Of a stretch of 64,000 nucleotides of DNA, positions 50,984-60,328 are shown piece by piece. The stretch comes from JAIEOG01 sp964611895. Its GTDB lineage: Bacteria > Bdellovibrionota > FAC87 > UBA2466. Location of the stretch: contig CAZTDN010000014.1 of NCBI GenBank assembly GCA_964611895.1, positions 1 through 64,000 on the forward strand. The letters run 5' to 3'. Below the pieces are notes generated by a model, which worked only from the letters and a program-made list of their open reading frames with translations, did no database searches and was not told where the DNA came from. Each line of letters opens with the position of its first letter. Position 1 is the first letter of the stretch. The position numbers were made by a program, and so were the translations under genes.

Positions 50984-51673
50984 TTAGTCGTTTGCCCGAG
51001 CTTCGTCATCCCCTCGACCCGCTCCGCGCGTGCCCGATTTTTGAGCTGCACTGAGGAGGTTGATGAGTTTTACGGAGTATTGATCAATATCCGAGATGAT
51101 GGAGTTGATCTTTGAGCTCAAGACCGTATGAACCAGCAAAGCCGGAATAGCGACCATCAAACCCAGCACTGTCGTATGCATCGCGAGCGCGATAGCTTTT
51201 TGCAAGTATGACTGGCGAGTCACGGCGTCGACTTGATCTCCCGAAGCTCTGAATGCAAGCACGAGACCCAGCACTGTTGCGAGCAATCCGATTAGGGTCG
51301 AAATGTTTGCCAGCGTTGGCAGGTACAGCGCGCGAGCCTCTAGTTTTGGGAGCACTTCGAGCGTGGCTTCATCGATAGCATTTTGAATATCTTCCGGAGT
51401 ATCTTTGGCCCGAGTGAGACCGCTTTTCAGTACTCGAGGCAAGAGCGCATTAGGCTTGCTATTGCACAAGCTGATCGCTCTATCGATGTTGTCGCTCAAG
51501 ATGTACTTCTTGAGCTTTGCCATGAAAGCCCGGCTATTGATTGCATACTGAAACTGAATTCGCACCCAGCGTTCGACTGCAATGGCGGTTGCCATGATGC
51601 CAATCACGAGAATTACCATTCCACCCCATTCCGCTTCTTTCACAAACGCAATGAGTTCTGCAATAATGCCCAT
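50984..51673 (-). CDS. TolQ/ExbB/MotA-family motor protein (AglQ type)
   Basis: A 229-residue protein with three membrane helices in the TolQ/ExbB layout: MVILVIGIMATAIAVERWVR, then ISTLIGLLATVLGLVLAFRA and AIALAMHTTVLGLMVAIPAL. Proton-channel motor stator, working with the two ExbD-like proteins downstream. The ATG at 51673 has GGAGG six bases upstream. No TonB, TolA or TolB gene adjoins; this fits the AglQRS motility motor more than Tol-Pal, but that is inferred. Confidence 0.9.
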   Translation of the reverse strand: MGIIAELIAFVKEAEWGGMVILVIGIMATAIAVERWVRIQFQYAINSRAFMAKLKKYILSDNIDRAISLCNSKPNALLPRVLKSGLTRAKDTPEDIQNAIDEATLEVLPKLEARALYLPTLANISTLIGLLATVLGLVLAFRASGDQVDAVTRQSYLQKAIALAMHTTVLGLMVAIPALLVHTVLSSKINSIISDIDQYSVKLINLLSAAQKSGTRGAGRGDDEARAND

Positions 51674-51804
51674 TCGAGCCTCCATAGAGAGGGACTTTTC
51701 GGGTTCAAACCCGACGCCCTTGATCGAAATTCTTATCGGAAAATCTGTTTAGATGATTAAGACGGTACCTTTATTTTACGCCAACCTGACGAACGAAACC
51801 ACGT

Positions 51805-52542
51805 CTAAAACAACAGGAAAAGGCCACTTGAGTAACGCACCGCAATGGGATTGGCCTGGTATGTCACGATGGGAATCGACCCCGCTGGATCATAGGTTTT
51901 GGTACCCAACCCCATGAACATAGCCGACGTCTCCAAGCGAATCCCAGCGCGGGGAGAAATAAAAAACTCAAACCCTGCGGTAGCTTGCGCTGCAAAAGAA
52001 ACTCCGAAAGTATCGTCGTACGGCTGCGTCACGTAGTCATAGGTCGTCCGCCGGTGCGTGTAGACAACGCCTGCTCCGCCACCAACGTAAGGGACGATAT
52101 CACTCGTTCCAAACCGGTACTTGGCTCCCAACAAGATAGGGTACGCCGTCAACTCGAAGAGCTGGAACTGCGGCGTTCCTGCCGCCGCTCCCGCCGCGGT
52201 GGTGGAGTTTTGTTTACGCGTTGAGTAAGAGTAATAGCCCAAACCCAGAAACACTTCCCAGTTGTAGGAGAAGCGCGTAAAAACACTGCCCTCTACGTTG
52301 AAAAAACTCGCATAGTACATCGGCGTGGCAGGCGTTCCTGTCGACTCCGTGCTGTTTACGATGCTGGTCAGAGGAAGGAGCGTGGACAGCATGATGTCCA
52401 TGCCCCAGTCCGACGCACGTCCCTCGTTCTCGGTGAACTTTTCTCGACGATAGGAACCAAACAAGCCTTTGTAGTCTTTTTTGGCCGCAAAACCATCCGC
52501 GGCAACAAAGAGGACGAGCAGGCACAAAATCCTGACTCTCAT
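51805..52542 (-). CDS. small outer-membrane beta-barrel protein
   Basis: A 245-residue protein with a signal peptide (MRVRILCLLVLFVAADGFA) and an OmpA/OmpW-like eight-stranded barrel pattern: FTRFSYNWEVFLGLGYYSYS, AYPILLGAKYRFGTSDIVPY, YVGGGAGVVYTHRR and SSGLFLLF at the end. Not assigned to a defined family. Divergent from ruvC. Confidence 0.75.
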   Translation of the reverse strand: MRVRILCLLVLFVAADGFAAKKDYKGLFGSYRREKFTENEGRASDWGMDIMLSTLLPLTSIVNSTESTGTPATPMYYASFFNVEGSVFTRFSYNWEVFLGLGYYSYSTRKQNSTTAAGAAAGTPQFQLFELTAYPILLGAKYRFGTSDIVPYVGGGAGVVYTHRRTTYDYVTQPYDDTFGVSFAAQATAGFEFFISPRAGIRLETSAMFMGLGTKTYDPAGSIPIVTYQANPIAVRYSSGLFLLF

Positions 52543-52692
52543 CTAATGGCTCCTGGGTAATAAAAGGTGCGACAGGGTCGACGTTTGAATCACTCAAATT
52601 ATAGCGTACTTCTTTGGAGGAGGGTACTCGGCAAGGCGGAGCTGCGCGTTAAGATCTATACCAATCAGAATGGACACGGTATTCTGTGCGAG

Positions 52693-53190
52693 GTGGCGAC
52701 TTCTAATCAGCGCATCCTTGGAATTGATCCTGGCTCACACCACTTAGGACTGGGGTGTCTGGAAAAAAAAGGCGGTCAGCTTCGCCTGCTTTTCTGCGAG
52801 ATCATCCACGCTCCCAAGTCGGCTAAGCTCTACGACCGCCTGGCGATCATTAACACGCGCTTTAATGAAGTCCTCAAAGACCTCCGCCCCGATCATGTAG
52901 CTATAGAGGATATCTTTTTTGCCAAGAACGCTAGAAGCGCCATTTATTTGGGCACAGCTCGCGGAATGGCCATAGGCGCGTGTCTCCAGCAGGGGTTGAG
53001 TATTCACGAATACGCGGCTACCCAGGTGAAATCGATTGTGACAGGATATGGCCGGTCCGATAAAGCGCACGTGCAAAAAATGGTGGAAATGATCCTGGGA
53101 ACGAAAATCACGCTCGGTTTTGATGCCACAGACGCTCTCGCGATTGCGATTTGCCACGCCAACCACTTGGGGCGGAGGCTTCCCTTATGA
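52693..53190 (+). CDS. ruvC: Holliday junction endonuclease RuvC
   Basis: A 165-residue RuvC. The four acidic catalytic residues are in ILGIDPGSHHLGLG, VAIEDIFFAKNARSAIYLG and GFDATDALAIAICHAN. It cuts Holliday junctions opened by RuvAB. The GTG at 52693 gives the usual N-terminus (ATSNQRILGIDPGS); longer readings are not conserved. The stop overlaps the ruvA start (ATGA). Confidence 0.93.
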   Translation: MATSNQRILGIDPGSHHLGLGCLEKKGGQLRLLFCEIIHAPKSAKLYDRLAIINTRFNEVLKDLRPDHVAIEDIFFAKNARSAIYLGTARGMAIGACLQQGLSIHEYAATQVKSIVTGYGRSDKAHVQKMVEMILGTKITLGFDATDALAIAICHANHLGRRLPL

Positions 53191-53843
53191 TTGGCTACCT
53201 AAAGGGCAAAGTGCTCGCAAAAAACCCTGACACGCTACAAGCCACATTCTTGGCGCACCGGGTGGGATATGAACTTCATATCGCGCAGCCTTTTTTTGAC
53301 CTACTCCTCGTGGGAGAAAAAGCAGAGGCCTGGGTGCACACGCATGTCAGAGAAGACACGTTTGCGCTCTATGGATTTCGTTCCGAGAGCGAAAAGCATT
53401 TTTTTCGACTTTTGCTCACGGTCAGTGGATTAGGGCCCAAGAGCAGTTTGGCACTACTTAGCGAGCATGGGACCGAAAAACTCGCACTTTATATTCGAGG
53501 GCAGGATGCTACCTCGATTTCCAGCGCGCCAGGAATTGGTAAGAAAATCGCTCAGAAAATTATTCTCGAACTCCAACCCAAAATCGAAAAACTGAGTTGG
53601 ATTGCTTTGAGCAGCCGAACCTCTCGCCAGACCCAACCCACGGTAGGTGAGGCGGTCCAACCTCTGCGGGAAGACTTGGCCTCTGCTTTGGTGAACCTCG
53701 GTTTTACTCCGGGGCAGGTCAAACCGGCGGTGGAACGCGTTCTGGATCGAGAAGAATCCGAAAATCCCGGATTTGAGAAGTGCCTCCGGTTAGCGCTAAA
53801 AGAACTCAATACGCGTCCGGTAGAAGGAGGCTCTCGTGGATGA
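53187..53843 (+). CDS. ruvA: Holliday junction helicase subunit RuvA
   Basis: A 218-residue RuvA: N-terminal OB-fold (MIGYLKGKVLAKNPDTLQAT), tandem helix-hairpin-helix motifs (LTVSGLGPKSSLALLSEHGT, ISSAPGIGKKIAQKIILELQ) and a C-terminal RuvB-binding domain (LASALVNLGFTPGQVKPAVE). Starts within the ruvC stop and overlaps ruvB by eight bases. Confidence 0.95.
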   Translation: MIGYLKGKVLAKNPDTLQATFLAHRVGYELHIAQPFFDLLLVGEKAEAWVHTHVREDTFALYGFRSESEKHFFRLLLTVSGLGPKSSLALLSEHGTEKLALYIRGQDATSISSAPGIGKKIAQKIILELQPKIEKLSWIALSSRTSRQTQPTVGEAVQPLREDLASALVNLGFTPGQVKPAVERVLDREESENPGFEKCLRLALKELNTRPVEGGSRG

Positions 53844-54873
53844 GTCGCCACACCTTCTCGACCTGCGGCAGTCAGCGGAAGACTCCGTTCCGGAAAATTC
53901 GCTGCGCCCAAAGACGCTGACCGATTTCATTGGGCAAACCGATCTCAAACACAAGTTAGAGATTTTTTTAGCCGCCGCTAAAGGTCGAAATGAAGCCTTG
54001 GACCACACGCTGTTTTGTGGCCCCCCTGGACTAGGAAAAACTTCCCTGGCCCACGTGCTGGCCCGAGAACTTGGCTCACAGCTGGTTTCCACGTCTGGTC
54101 CCGCCTTGGAAAAAAGTGGGGACCTCGCAGCCATTCTTACCAGCCTGAATCCAAAAGACATTTTGTTTATCGATGAAATTCATCGTCTCAATCGTACGGT
54201 AGAAGAGTCTCTCTACCCCGCGCTCGAGGACTTTCACTTGGACATCGTTCTGGGACAGGGACCGAGCGCTCGAGTGATGAAACTCAACCTGCCTCCATTT
54301 ACATTGATTGGCGCCACGACCCGCGCTGGATTGCTCACCTCGCCCCTGATGGGACGGTTTGGGATGGTTCTGCGACTCGAGCATTACAGTGCAGAGGAAC
54401 TTCAAATGGTGATCGTGCGTTCTGCAGGGATTCTCAAGTGCCGCATTGAGATGGAAGGGGCGCTTGAAGTGGCTCGACGATCGCGCGGTACGCCCCGCAT
54501 CGCCAATCGCTTGCTGCGCCGAGTACGAGATTATTCCCAGGTGCGCGCCGACGGAGTGATCACGGCGCCCGTGGCGGCTGCGGCTCTGGAAATGCTCGAT
54601 GTCGACAAGCGCGGATTAGACGCCATGGATCGTCAGTTATTGACGACAATTATCGAGAAATTCGGCGGCGGGCCCGTGGGCATTGAAACCCTTTGCTCTG
54701 CCCTGGGAGAAGAGCGCGAAACACTTGAAGACGTGTACGAGCCGTACCTGCTCCAAATCGGCTTTTTGAACCGGACCCGCCAGGGCCGGGTGGCCACTGA
54801 GCTTGCTCACAAGCACTTAGGCCTTCCCTTTTCCAAACCCGCAGTATCTGACCCGCAGCTGACGATTTTCTAG
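53836..54873 (+). CDS. ruvB: Holliday junction helicase RuvB
   Basis: A 345-residue AAA+ motor: Walker A GPPGLGKTSLAHVLA, Walker B ILFIDEIHRLNRTVEE, sensor LIGATTRAGLLTSPL, and a C-terminal winged helix (FGGGPVGIETLCSALGEERE, PYLLQIGFLNRTRQGRV). It drives branch migration with RuvA. Start is a GTG preceded by AGGAGG; overlap with ruvA gives tight coupling. Confidence 0.96.
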   Translation: MDESPHLLDLRQSAEDSVPENSLRPKTLTDFIGQTDLKHKLEIFLAAAKGRNEALDHTLFCGPPGLGKTSLAHVLARELGSQLVSTSGPALEKSGDLAAILTSLNPKDILFIDEIHRLNRTVEESLYPALEDFHLDIVLGQGPSARVMKLNLPPFTLIGATTRAGLLTSPLMGRFGMVLRLEHYSAEELQMVIVRSAGILKCRIEMEGALEVARRSRGTPRIANRLLRRVRDYSQVRADGVITAPVAAAALEMLDVDKRGLDAMDRQLLTTIIEKFGGGPVGIETLCSALGEERETLEDVYEPYLLQIGFLNRTRQGRVATELAHKHLGLPFSKPAVSDPQLTIF

Positions 54874-54941
54874 CGCGGAATCCGCTAATACCCTTTCGTT
54901 TTTAGAGCAGTCCGTGCTAAACCCCCGTGCCTTAGAAAACC

Positions 54942-56189
54942 ATGAAAACTCTGCGCAATATTTCACTCCTGCTCGGCATGGCTTCGAGCGTTTTGGCTTG
55001 GGGTGGATCCAAACACGTTCTCCCTAGCCAACAATGCCAGGAGCTCGTCAGGGTCTTGGGGACACTCGAGGCAGAACCCCTCGACGCCGCGGAGATCCAA
55101 GAATTATTCCGGCAGACTTCCGAGGCGGACACCCTTGACCCGAGAGCCGCGGACCTGTTGCGTCGGGCACGGGCTTATCCTCAGTCCGTTCTTCAGTTGA
55201 GCAAGCTTTCACTTTCACCGGAGGAGATAAGACACCATTTTCCTTTTACCCAGACGACGCAAGCTCCCCCCAAGGCCAAGCCGCGCCAGAACCGGCGTGC
55301 TGTCGCTATTAAGCAGGCTTCGGCAGAAGCGGCCCAACGAAAGGCGCTTACGCGAGCCCACTTGAACTTTGCCGCACTCCAAGCCGGTTTGTTCTCTCTG
55401 TCGTACCTTTTTTTGCAATACAGATTTCCTTTGGTACCGGCCACGCACATTCTGGAACAGACGCTTCCCCAATCCTTGATAGCTTCAGCTTTTGTGCACG
55501 GTTGGCTTCAGCTCACTATAGGATCAAAGTCCGCACCCAAGCAGCCCTCCATTCCTGCGCGGACCTCGTTGCAATCCTGGTGCGGAGAATGGACTGCTGA
55601 CGATACTCGGCACGGGTTGGCGTTAGTCTCTGTCGACAAACCGGGCGCTGGCCCGGAGCTCTTTTTTGTGGAGTTGGACTTAGACGCCGCGGAAAAGGCG
55701 GAGCAGGAGAGCAACTACGCTACACCGTTGGAGTACACACCACGCCCCAAGAACCGCGGCGCGAGCGTTTACTCCAGCCGCCCACTACGCGAAAAAAACA
55801 ACTCCACCGAAGAACCAGCTCTCGACCAAAAAGTAGAACCGCTTCAGGCACCCGGGATTCAATCATTTGAGGAGGATGCGGTTCGGCGTTTTTTCGATGA
55901 TGTTCAAGACGGAGTGCCCCCTGAAGTCAGTGCGCGAAAACTGGGCTTTTCATGGCAAAGGTACGCACGCAAGACGGCAGCCCGACTTACTATGCTTAAC
56001 CGCGCGACCAGTGTCCATGCACTCCAGCAGTCGCTTGGGAAAACCCAAACAAAGTTTTACGATCGAGGAAACGCCGAATTCTCGTATACCTTTGGCATCG
56101 AGATAGACAAGCAATGGCGGTTGATCTTTCGATGGAGCGCGGACATGCCTGGTCCCGTGGTTGTAGGTATCGCGGATTTCCATTCTTAA
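54942..56189 (+). CDS. exported/membrane protein with a C-terminal HigB/RelE-like domain
   Basis: A 415-residue protein. Residues 1-20 look like a signal peptide (LLLGMASSVLAWGG). A hydrophobic segment lies at about 145-195, and a polar linker follows. The last 100 residues closely follow HigB-like toxins of the RelE superfamily: VRRFFDD at the start, RKTAARLTMLNRATSVHALQ in the middle, and FGIEIDKQWRLIFRWSADM then VVVGIADFHS at the end, matching the family pattern of IxINxQWRICFRW...VEIVDYH. No antitoxin gene adjoins. A RelE-like fold on an exported protein is unusual. Function is open: effector, or a repurposed fold. Confidence 0.7.
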   Translation: MKTLRNISLLLGMASSVLAWGGSKHVLPSQQCQELVRVLGTLEAEPLDAAEIQELFRQTSEADTLDPRAADLLRRARAYPQSVLQLSKLSLSPEEIRHHFPFTQTTQAPPKAKPRQNRRAVAIKQASAEAAQRKALTRAHLNFAALQAGLFSLSYLFLQYRFPLVPATHILEQTLPQSLIASAFVHGWLQLTIGSKSAPKQPSIPARTSLQSWCGEWTADDTRHGLALVSVDKPGAGPELFFVELDLDAAEKAEQESNYATPLEYTPRPKNRGASVYSSRPLREKNNSTEEPALDQKVEPLQAPGIQSFEEDAVRRFFDDVQDGVPPEVSARKLGFSWQRYARKTAARLTMLNRATSVHALQQSLGKTQTKFYDRGNAEFSYTFGIEIDKQWRLIFRWSADMPGPVVVGIADFHS

Positions 56190-56192
56190 AGG

Positions 56193-56558
56193 CTATTCAG
56201 CCGAGTCAGCGTAGATACCGTTTACTCGGTCCGAGCGCGAGGAACCGCGAGGCAAAGCCTCTCCTGGCCGGCCGAGCTTTCGAACTTTGCTTTCGACTCC
56301 AGCGCCAGTACCAGGGGCTGTTTGCGCCGAAAACAGGGGTGGTGGCTCTGGTGGCGGAGGGGGAGAGTAGCTGGGCGGCATCGCACCGCCGATGGGGGAG
56401 GGAGGCCGACTGCCCGCACCGCCAAAGCCAGTCATCGCTCCATTCGTATCATCGCCCAAACTAACGCTGTGGACGTGTCCATTGCCAGAAGCATGACCCC
56501 ACGCAAGAGGGGCTCCGACCATAAGCAAGGCTAGTACAAAGGTCTTCATTGGCTGCAT
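56193..56558 (-). CDS. small exported glycine/proline-rich protein
   Basis: A 121-residue protein with a signal peptide (FVLALLMVGAPLAWGHA) and a low-complexity mature part rich in glycine, serine and proline (a run of PPPPPEPPP). GGGGA upstream supports the ATG at 56558. No family. It is convergent with the HigB-domain gene, three bases apart. It may be a cell-wall or surface linker. Confidence 0.55.
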   Translation of the reverse strand: MQPMKTFVLALLMVGAPLAWGHASGNGHVHSVSLGDDTNGAMTGFGGAGSRPPSPIGGAMPPSYSPPPPPEPPPLFSAQTAPGTGAGVESKVRKLGRPGEALPRGSSRSDRVNGIYADSAE

Positions 56559-56661
56559 GGTTTCCCCTATTCCTTACGAACTGCAACACTCCAGCCAACC
56601 TAAACCATTGATTTTATTGAATTCGAATTGTGAAAGATGCCTATTTCCTTTTCAACTGAAA

Positions 56662-56697
56662 GGTACGCGGTTACTTTTGCAAAAGTAACCGCGTACC
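56662..56697. repeat. 36-bp perfect palindrome of the dispersed repeat family
   Basis: GGTACGCGGTTACTTTTG meets its exact inverse, giving a 36-base palindrome with no spacer. The half-site shares GGTAC.C..TTACTTTT with the repeat copies at 56-4888, so it seems to be two inverted copies of a variant. It lies 18 bp before the next gene and could form a strong hairpin in its leader. A second such palindrome is at 63245. Confidence 0.85.
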
Positions 56698-56714
56698 GGG
56701 AATAAGGTGCTCTC

Positions 56715-57368
56715 ATGCTCCTACTTTGTCTGATTTTCGGGCTCGCTTTTGCCAGCCCGGGCTGGGCGGAAAGCGAAACCCAAGCCCCCTCCCCGACGGC
56801 CCCCAGGGCCTGGGAAATCGCTCCCCAGATATCGGTCGTCTCGGTGTCGGGATTGCGCCTTCCCACGCCGGGGTTTTCGGTCAATTACATCCCCACTTTC
56901 GTCGGGTTGCCGACCTTTAACGTGACACTTCTGCGCAATTTATGGAGCGATGGTGTCTTTTCGATCGCGGCACAGGCCTCACTAGGCTTCGGCTCGCGTT
57001 CGGCAAAGTTCGAAACCCAATCCCTCAGCTCTCTCGTAACCCAGCCAGAGGAACTCACCTTGCGCTGGATTCCATTATCGATCTCATCCCGGTGGACGTA
57101 CCGAAGCCCGCGGTTTGCTTACTTGAGACCCGGGTTGGTAGTCGGGATCGGCGCGCTTGCGCTTTCGCAGAACTCTTCCCGACCAGGACTTTCCCAACTC
57201 GTAGGAATCCCTATGTTGCTCGTGTCTCCTCAAATCACTTTTATGGACAGTGGCAGCGATCACTGGCTGGGCGGATTTACCTTTGGTTGGACCATGATGC
57301 GGGGAATAGGAGGCAGCACCGGCCTTGCGGCTTCCTCACTCGACCTCAGCCTCAATCTCCATCTTTAG
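56715..57368 (+). CDS. outer-membrane beta-barrel-like protein
   Basis: A 217-residue protein with a signal peptide (LLLCLIFGLAFASPGWA) and a series of amphipathic beta strands (FSVNYIPTFVGLPTFNVTLL, FSIAAQASLGFGSRSAKFET) ending SLDLSLNLHL, as in outer-membrane barrels. No named family. A perfect 36-bp palindrome precedes its start by 17 bp and may affect its expression. Confidence 0.68.
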   Translation: MLLLCLIFGLAFASPGWAESETQAPSPTAPRAWEIAPQISVVSVSGLRLPTPGFSVNYIPTFVGLPTFNVTLLRNLWSDGVFSIAAQASLGFGSRSAKFETQSLSSLVTQPEELTLRWIPLSISSRWTYRSPRFAYLRPGLVVGIGALALSQNSSRPGLSQLVGIPMLLVSPQITFMDSGSDHWLGGFTFGWTMMRGIGGSTGLAASSLDLSLNLHL

Positions 57369-57427
57369 AAAAGAGTCACATTTTGACTGCAATTTCCGTT
57401 TCTTAAGCAAGCTTTGGCCCGCTCTCC

Positions 57428-57455
57428 TTGCTGTATCGCAAAACATACCTATAAT
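57428..57455 (+). promoter_or_regulatory. sigma-70-type promoter of htpX
   Basis: TTGCTG and TATAAT with a 16-bp spacer, 26 bases upstream of the htpX start codon (GTG at 57482), which has GGAGGAG before it. Confidence 0.65.
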
Positions 57456-57481
57456 AAGGGCCAAACGGAGGAGACCTACAC

Positions 57482-58387
57482 GTGTTCAAACGAATATTCC
57501 TTTTTTTAGCAGTGAATATTTTGGTCGTTCTGACCATTTCTATCTCGCTTCAAGTATTGGGAATTCGACCGTACTTAGATTCGAACGGGATTGATTACAC
57601 AAGCCTTCTCGCGTTTTGTGCAGTAGCTGGTTTTGCCGGTGCGCTGATTAGTTTGGCGCTCTCGCGCATCATGGCCAAGATGATGATGGGAGTTCGAGTA
57701 ATCGACCCATCGCGCCCAGGATCGCCGCAAGAAAAAGAACTGCTAACAACGGTTCACCGCCTAGCGCAGAAAGCAGGCCTACCTGCGATGCCCGAAGTGG
57801 GAATCTACCAAAGCCCCGAGGTCAACGCTTTCGCCACAGGACCTACTCGTTCGCGCTCACTCGTCGCTGTTTCCACGGGCCTATTAGAGCGCATGGATAG
57901 CGCAGCGGTAGAAGGCGTGTTGGGCCATGAAATCGCCCACGTCTCCAACGGTGACATGGTGACCATGACCCTGCTCCAAGGCGTAGTGAATACGTTCGTC
58001 ATGTTTTTTGCGCGAGCGGCCGCTTGGGGAGTCTCCCAGGCGATGTCCGGCAACCGCAACAACGACGAAGGCCCATCGCCGATGATTCAGTACTTCATGG
58101 TAATTGCTTTTGAGATCGTCTTGAGCATTTTGGGCAGTATCTTGGTAGCGACCTATTCTCGACGCCGAGAGTACAAAGCCGACAAAGGCGGCGCTTGGCT
58201 CGCAGGTAGGGAAAAAATGATCCACGCACTCCAAGCTCTCAAGTCGTCGATGCCCTACCACGACAACAGAACCGCTGCTGTTGAAGCGATGAAAATTAGC
58301 GGCAAGTCCGGCGGACTGATGTCGTTGTTAGCATCACATCCAGCGCTGGATTTGCGTATCGAAGCCTTGCGTAAAGCAAAACTCTAA
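57482..58387 (+). CDS. htpX: membrane zinc protease HtpX
   Basis: A 301-residue HtpX: two N-terminal membrane helices, the zinc motif VLGHEIAHVSNGDMVTMT (HEIAH with the third ligand in RRREYKADKGGAWLAG), and two further helices (VVNTFVMFFARAAAWGV, EIVLSILGSILVATYSRR). It degrades damaged inner-membrane proteins together with FtsH. Start is GTG. TAATG at the end couples it to trpS. Confidence 0.95.
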   Translation: MFKRIFLFLAVNILVVLTISISLQVLGIRPYLDSNGIDYTSLLAFCAVAGFAGALISLALSRIMAKMMMGVRVIDPSRPGSPQEKELLTTVHRLAQKAGLPAMPEVGIYQSPEVNAFATGPTRSRSLVAVSTGLLERMDSAAVEGVLGHEIAHVSNGDMVTMTLLQGVVNTFVMFFARAAAWGVSQAMSGNRNNDEGPSPMIQYFMVIAFEIVLSILGSILVATYSRRREYKADKGGAWLAGREKMIHALQALKSSMPYHDNRTAAVEAMKISGKSGGLMSLLASHPALDLRIEALRKAKL

Positions 58388-59391
58388 TGGCTAAGTTTCC
58401 AGAGCGCATAGTAAGCGGCATGCGCCCCACGGGGCGCTTGCACATTGGCCATTATTGGGGCGTGCTCGTAAACTACCTGGCCCTCCAAGAAACACACGAT
58501 TGCTTTTTCATGATCGCGGATCTCCATGCTTTGACGACGGGAGATTTGCGCAAAATAGAGCTCGGGAAAAACACTCGCGAAGTGCTTTTGGATTGGCTGG
58601 CGTGCGGCATCGATCCGGAAAAAGCGACGATTTACGTTCAGTCTAGCGTCCCTGAACACACCGAGCTCGCTCAGCTTCTTGCCATGGTTACGAGTGTAGG
58701 TTGGCTGGAACGCAATCCCACTTACAAGGAAATGCGCGAACAGTTAGGTGAAAACAACACCAGCAGTTTGGGACTGCTAGGGTATCCTGTCCTTCAGGCC
58801 GTCGATGTCTGCTTGTACAAAGGAACAAAAGTCCCTGTAGGCGAAGACCAAAAACCCCATTTAGAACTAGGACGCGAGATCGTTCGAAGATTCAATTCTA
58901 TCTATAAGAAAAATCTTTTCCCCGAGTTTGAAGCTCTAACCACCCAGGTGCCAAAATTGCCAGGTTTGGACGGGCGAAAGATGAGCAAGAGTTACGGCAA
59001 CACAATCGAGCTGGCCGAAGATCCCTCCAGCATTCGCAAAAAGGTAAAGTCCATGTTGACCGATCCGGGACGCCCGCGACGCTCCGACCCCGGCAACCCG
59101 GACGTCTGCCCTGTTTTTACCTACCACCAGCTTTTTTCTCCTGCCGAGCGCGTCGCCCAAATCGCCGCTGAATGTCGAAGCGCCTCGCTGGGCTGCGGCG
59201 AAGATAAAGATGCTCTTGCGGACCAGATTCTGGCCTGGCAGGCCCCCCTGCTCAAACGTCGCCAGCAGCTGGAAAAGGACCCAGGCTATTTGCTCGAAGT
59301 CCTCACAAAAGGCCGAGACAAAGCACGCGAAGTCGCTTCCCGGACCATGAAAGAAGTGTGGGAAACTATGGGGCTTTGGCCTCCAAGGTAA
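58387..59391 (+). CDS. trpS: tryptophanyl-tRNA synthetase
   Basis: A 334-residue class I synthetase. RPTGRLHIGHYWGVLVNYLA carries the HIGH motif, GLDGRKMSKSYGN the KMSKS motif, and LLGYPVLQAVDVCLYKGTKV with VGEDQKPHLELGREI the tryptophan and tRNA site. It charges tRNA-Trp. The ATG overlaps the htpX stop by one base, an unusual but tight coupling. Confidence 0.97.
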   Translation: MAKFPERIVSGMRPTGRLHIGHYWGVLVNYLALQETHDCFFMIADLHALTTGDLRKIELGKNTREVLLDWLACGIDPEKATIYVQSSVPEHTELAQLLAMVTSVGWLERNPTYKEMREQLGENNTSSLGLLGYPVLQAVDVCLYKGTKVPVGEDQKPHLELGREIVRRFNSIYKKNLFPEFEALTTQVPKLPGLDGRKMSKSYGNTIELAEDPSSIRKKVKSMLTDPGRPRRSDPGNPDVCPVFTYHQLFSPAERVAQIAAECRSASLGCGEDKDALADQILAWQAPLLKRRQQLEKDPGYLLEVLTKGRDKAREVASRTMKEVWETMGLWPPR

Positions 59392-59451
59392 GCGTGCTTT
59401 TCTGAGCAAATTCCAGCGCCGTCTCCCCTCAAAAGTGATATAAATGTCCCA

Positions 59452-60321
59452 ATGGAATTGGAAGCGGTACCTAACCCTGCTCCGCTGCCGTTAATCGCCA
59501 CGGAAGAAATCATCGACAAGGCCCTTGCTGCCGACCCGTCGGCAGTGGCTAGCGCGTCGAATGTTTCAGAAACAGATTATCGGGTCAGCCTGCCCTGCTT
59601 TGAAGGGCCCTTGGATTTGCTCTTGCACCTTATCCGCAAAGAGCAGGTGAATATTTACGACATCCCCATCACGCGAATTTGTGAAGCTTATTTAGAACAC
59701 TTGGATTTATTGCAACAGCTCGACTTTAATCTGGCCGGCGAATTCATGGTCATGGCGTCGACGCTGATGTACATCAAGTCCGCCACGCTGCTCCCTATCG
59801 AAGGCGATGCTAAGGGCGAGGACCCTCGCCTCCCACTGGTCGCTCAGTTAGTCGAGTACGAAAAGTATAAGCTCGCAGCCGCAGCTATTGATAACCATCT
59901 TTGGTTGGGCAGAGATATTTACTCTCGTCCCGAAGGTGCACTGAGTGACGTCATGCCCGTGGAATCGTTGCTAGATGCACCCATTGAATCGGTCGATCCG
60001 TTTCAACTTCTCAAGTGCCTGAAAGTAGCCACCGACCGCACTCAGCGCCCCCCTATTCAAATCGAAACGGATACCGTTTCTATTCGAGAAAAAGTGCTTT
60101 TGATTCGCAGCTACCTGCTCAGCGCACAGACTTTTGACTTTGGGGCGCTGCTGCCTCCCGAGCGAATAACGCATGAAGTGATTGTAAGTTTTTTAGCGGT
60201 ACTTGAATTAGCAAAACTCAAGTTTGTTGAAATCATCCAGAACGAAAATTTTGGACCCATGCAAGTTCGCGCTCAGCGATCTCTCGAAGAGCTGAACTTT
60301 GGGCTATTGGACCAGTATTGA
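59452..60321 (+). CDS. scpA: segregation and condensation protein ScpA
   Basis: A 289-residue kleisin. SLPCFEGPLDLLLHLIRKEQ and VNIYDIPITRICEAYLEHLD form the N-terminal SMC-binding region, and a C-terminal winged helix (HEVIVSFLAVLELAKLKFVE) binds the SMC head. A 38-residue extension precedes the family start. It acts with ScpB and SMC in chromosome condensation. Confidence 0.95.
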   Translation: MELEAVPNPAPLPLIATEEIIDKALAADPSAVASASNVSETDYRVSLPCFEGPLDLLLHLIRKEQVNIYDIPITRICEAYLEHLDLLQQLDFNLAGEFMVMASTLMYIKSATLLPIEGDAKGEDPRLPLVAQLVEYEKYKLAAAAIDNHLWLGRDIYSRPEGALSDVMPVESLLDAPIESVDPFQLLKCLKVATDRTQRPPIQIETDTVSIREKVLLIRSYLLSAQTFDFGALLPPERITHEVIVSFLAVLELAKLKFVEIIQNENFGPMQVRAQRSLEELNFGLLDQY

Positions 60322-60328
60322 GGTGGAT

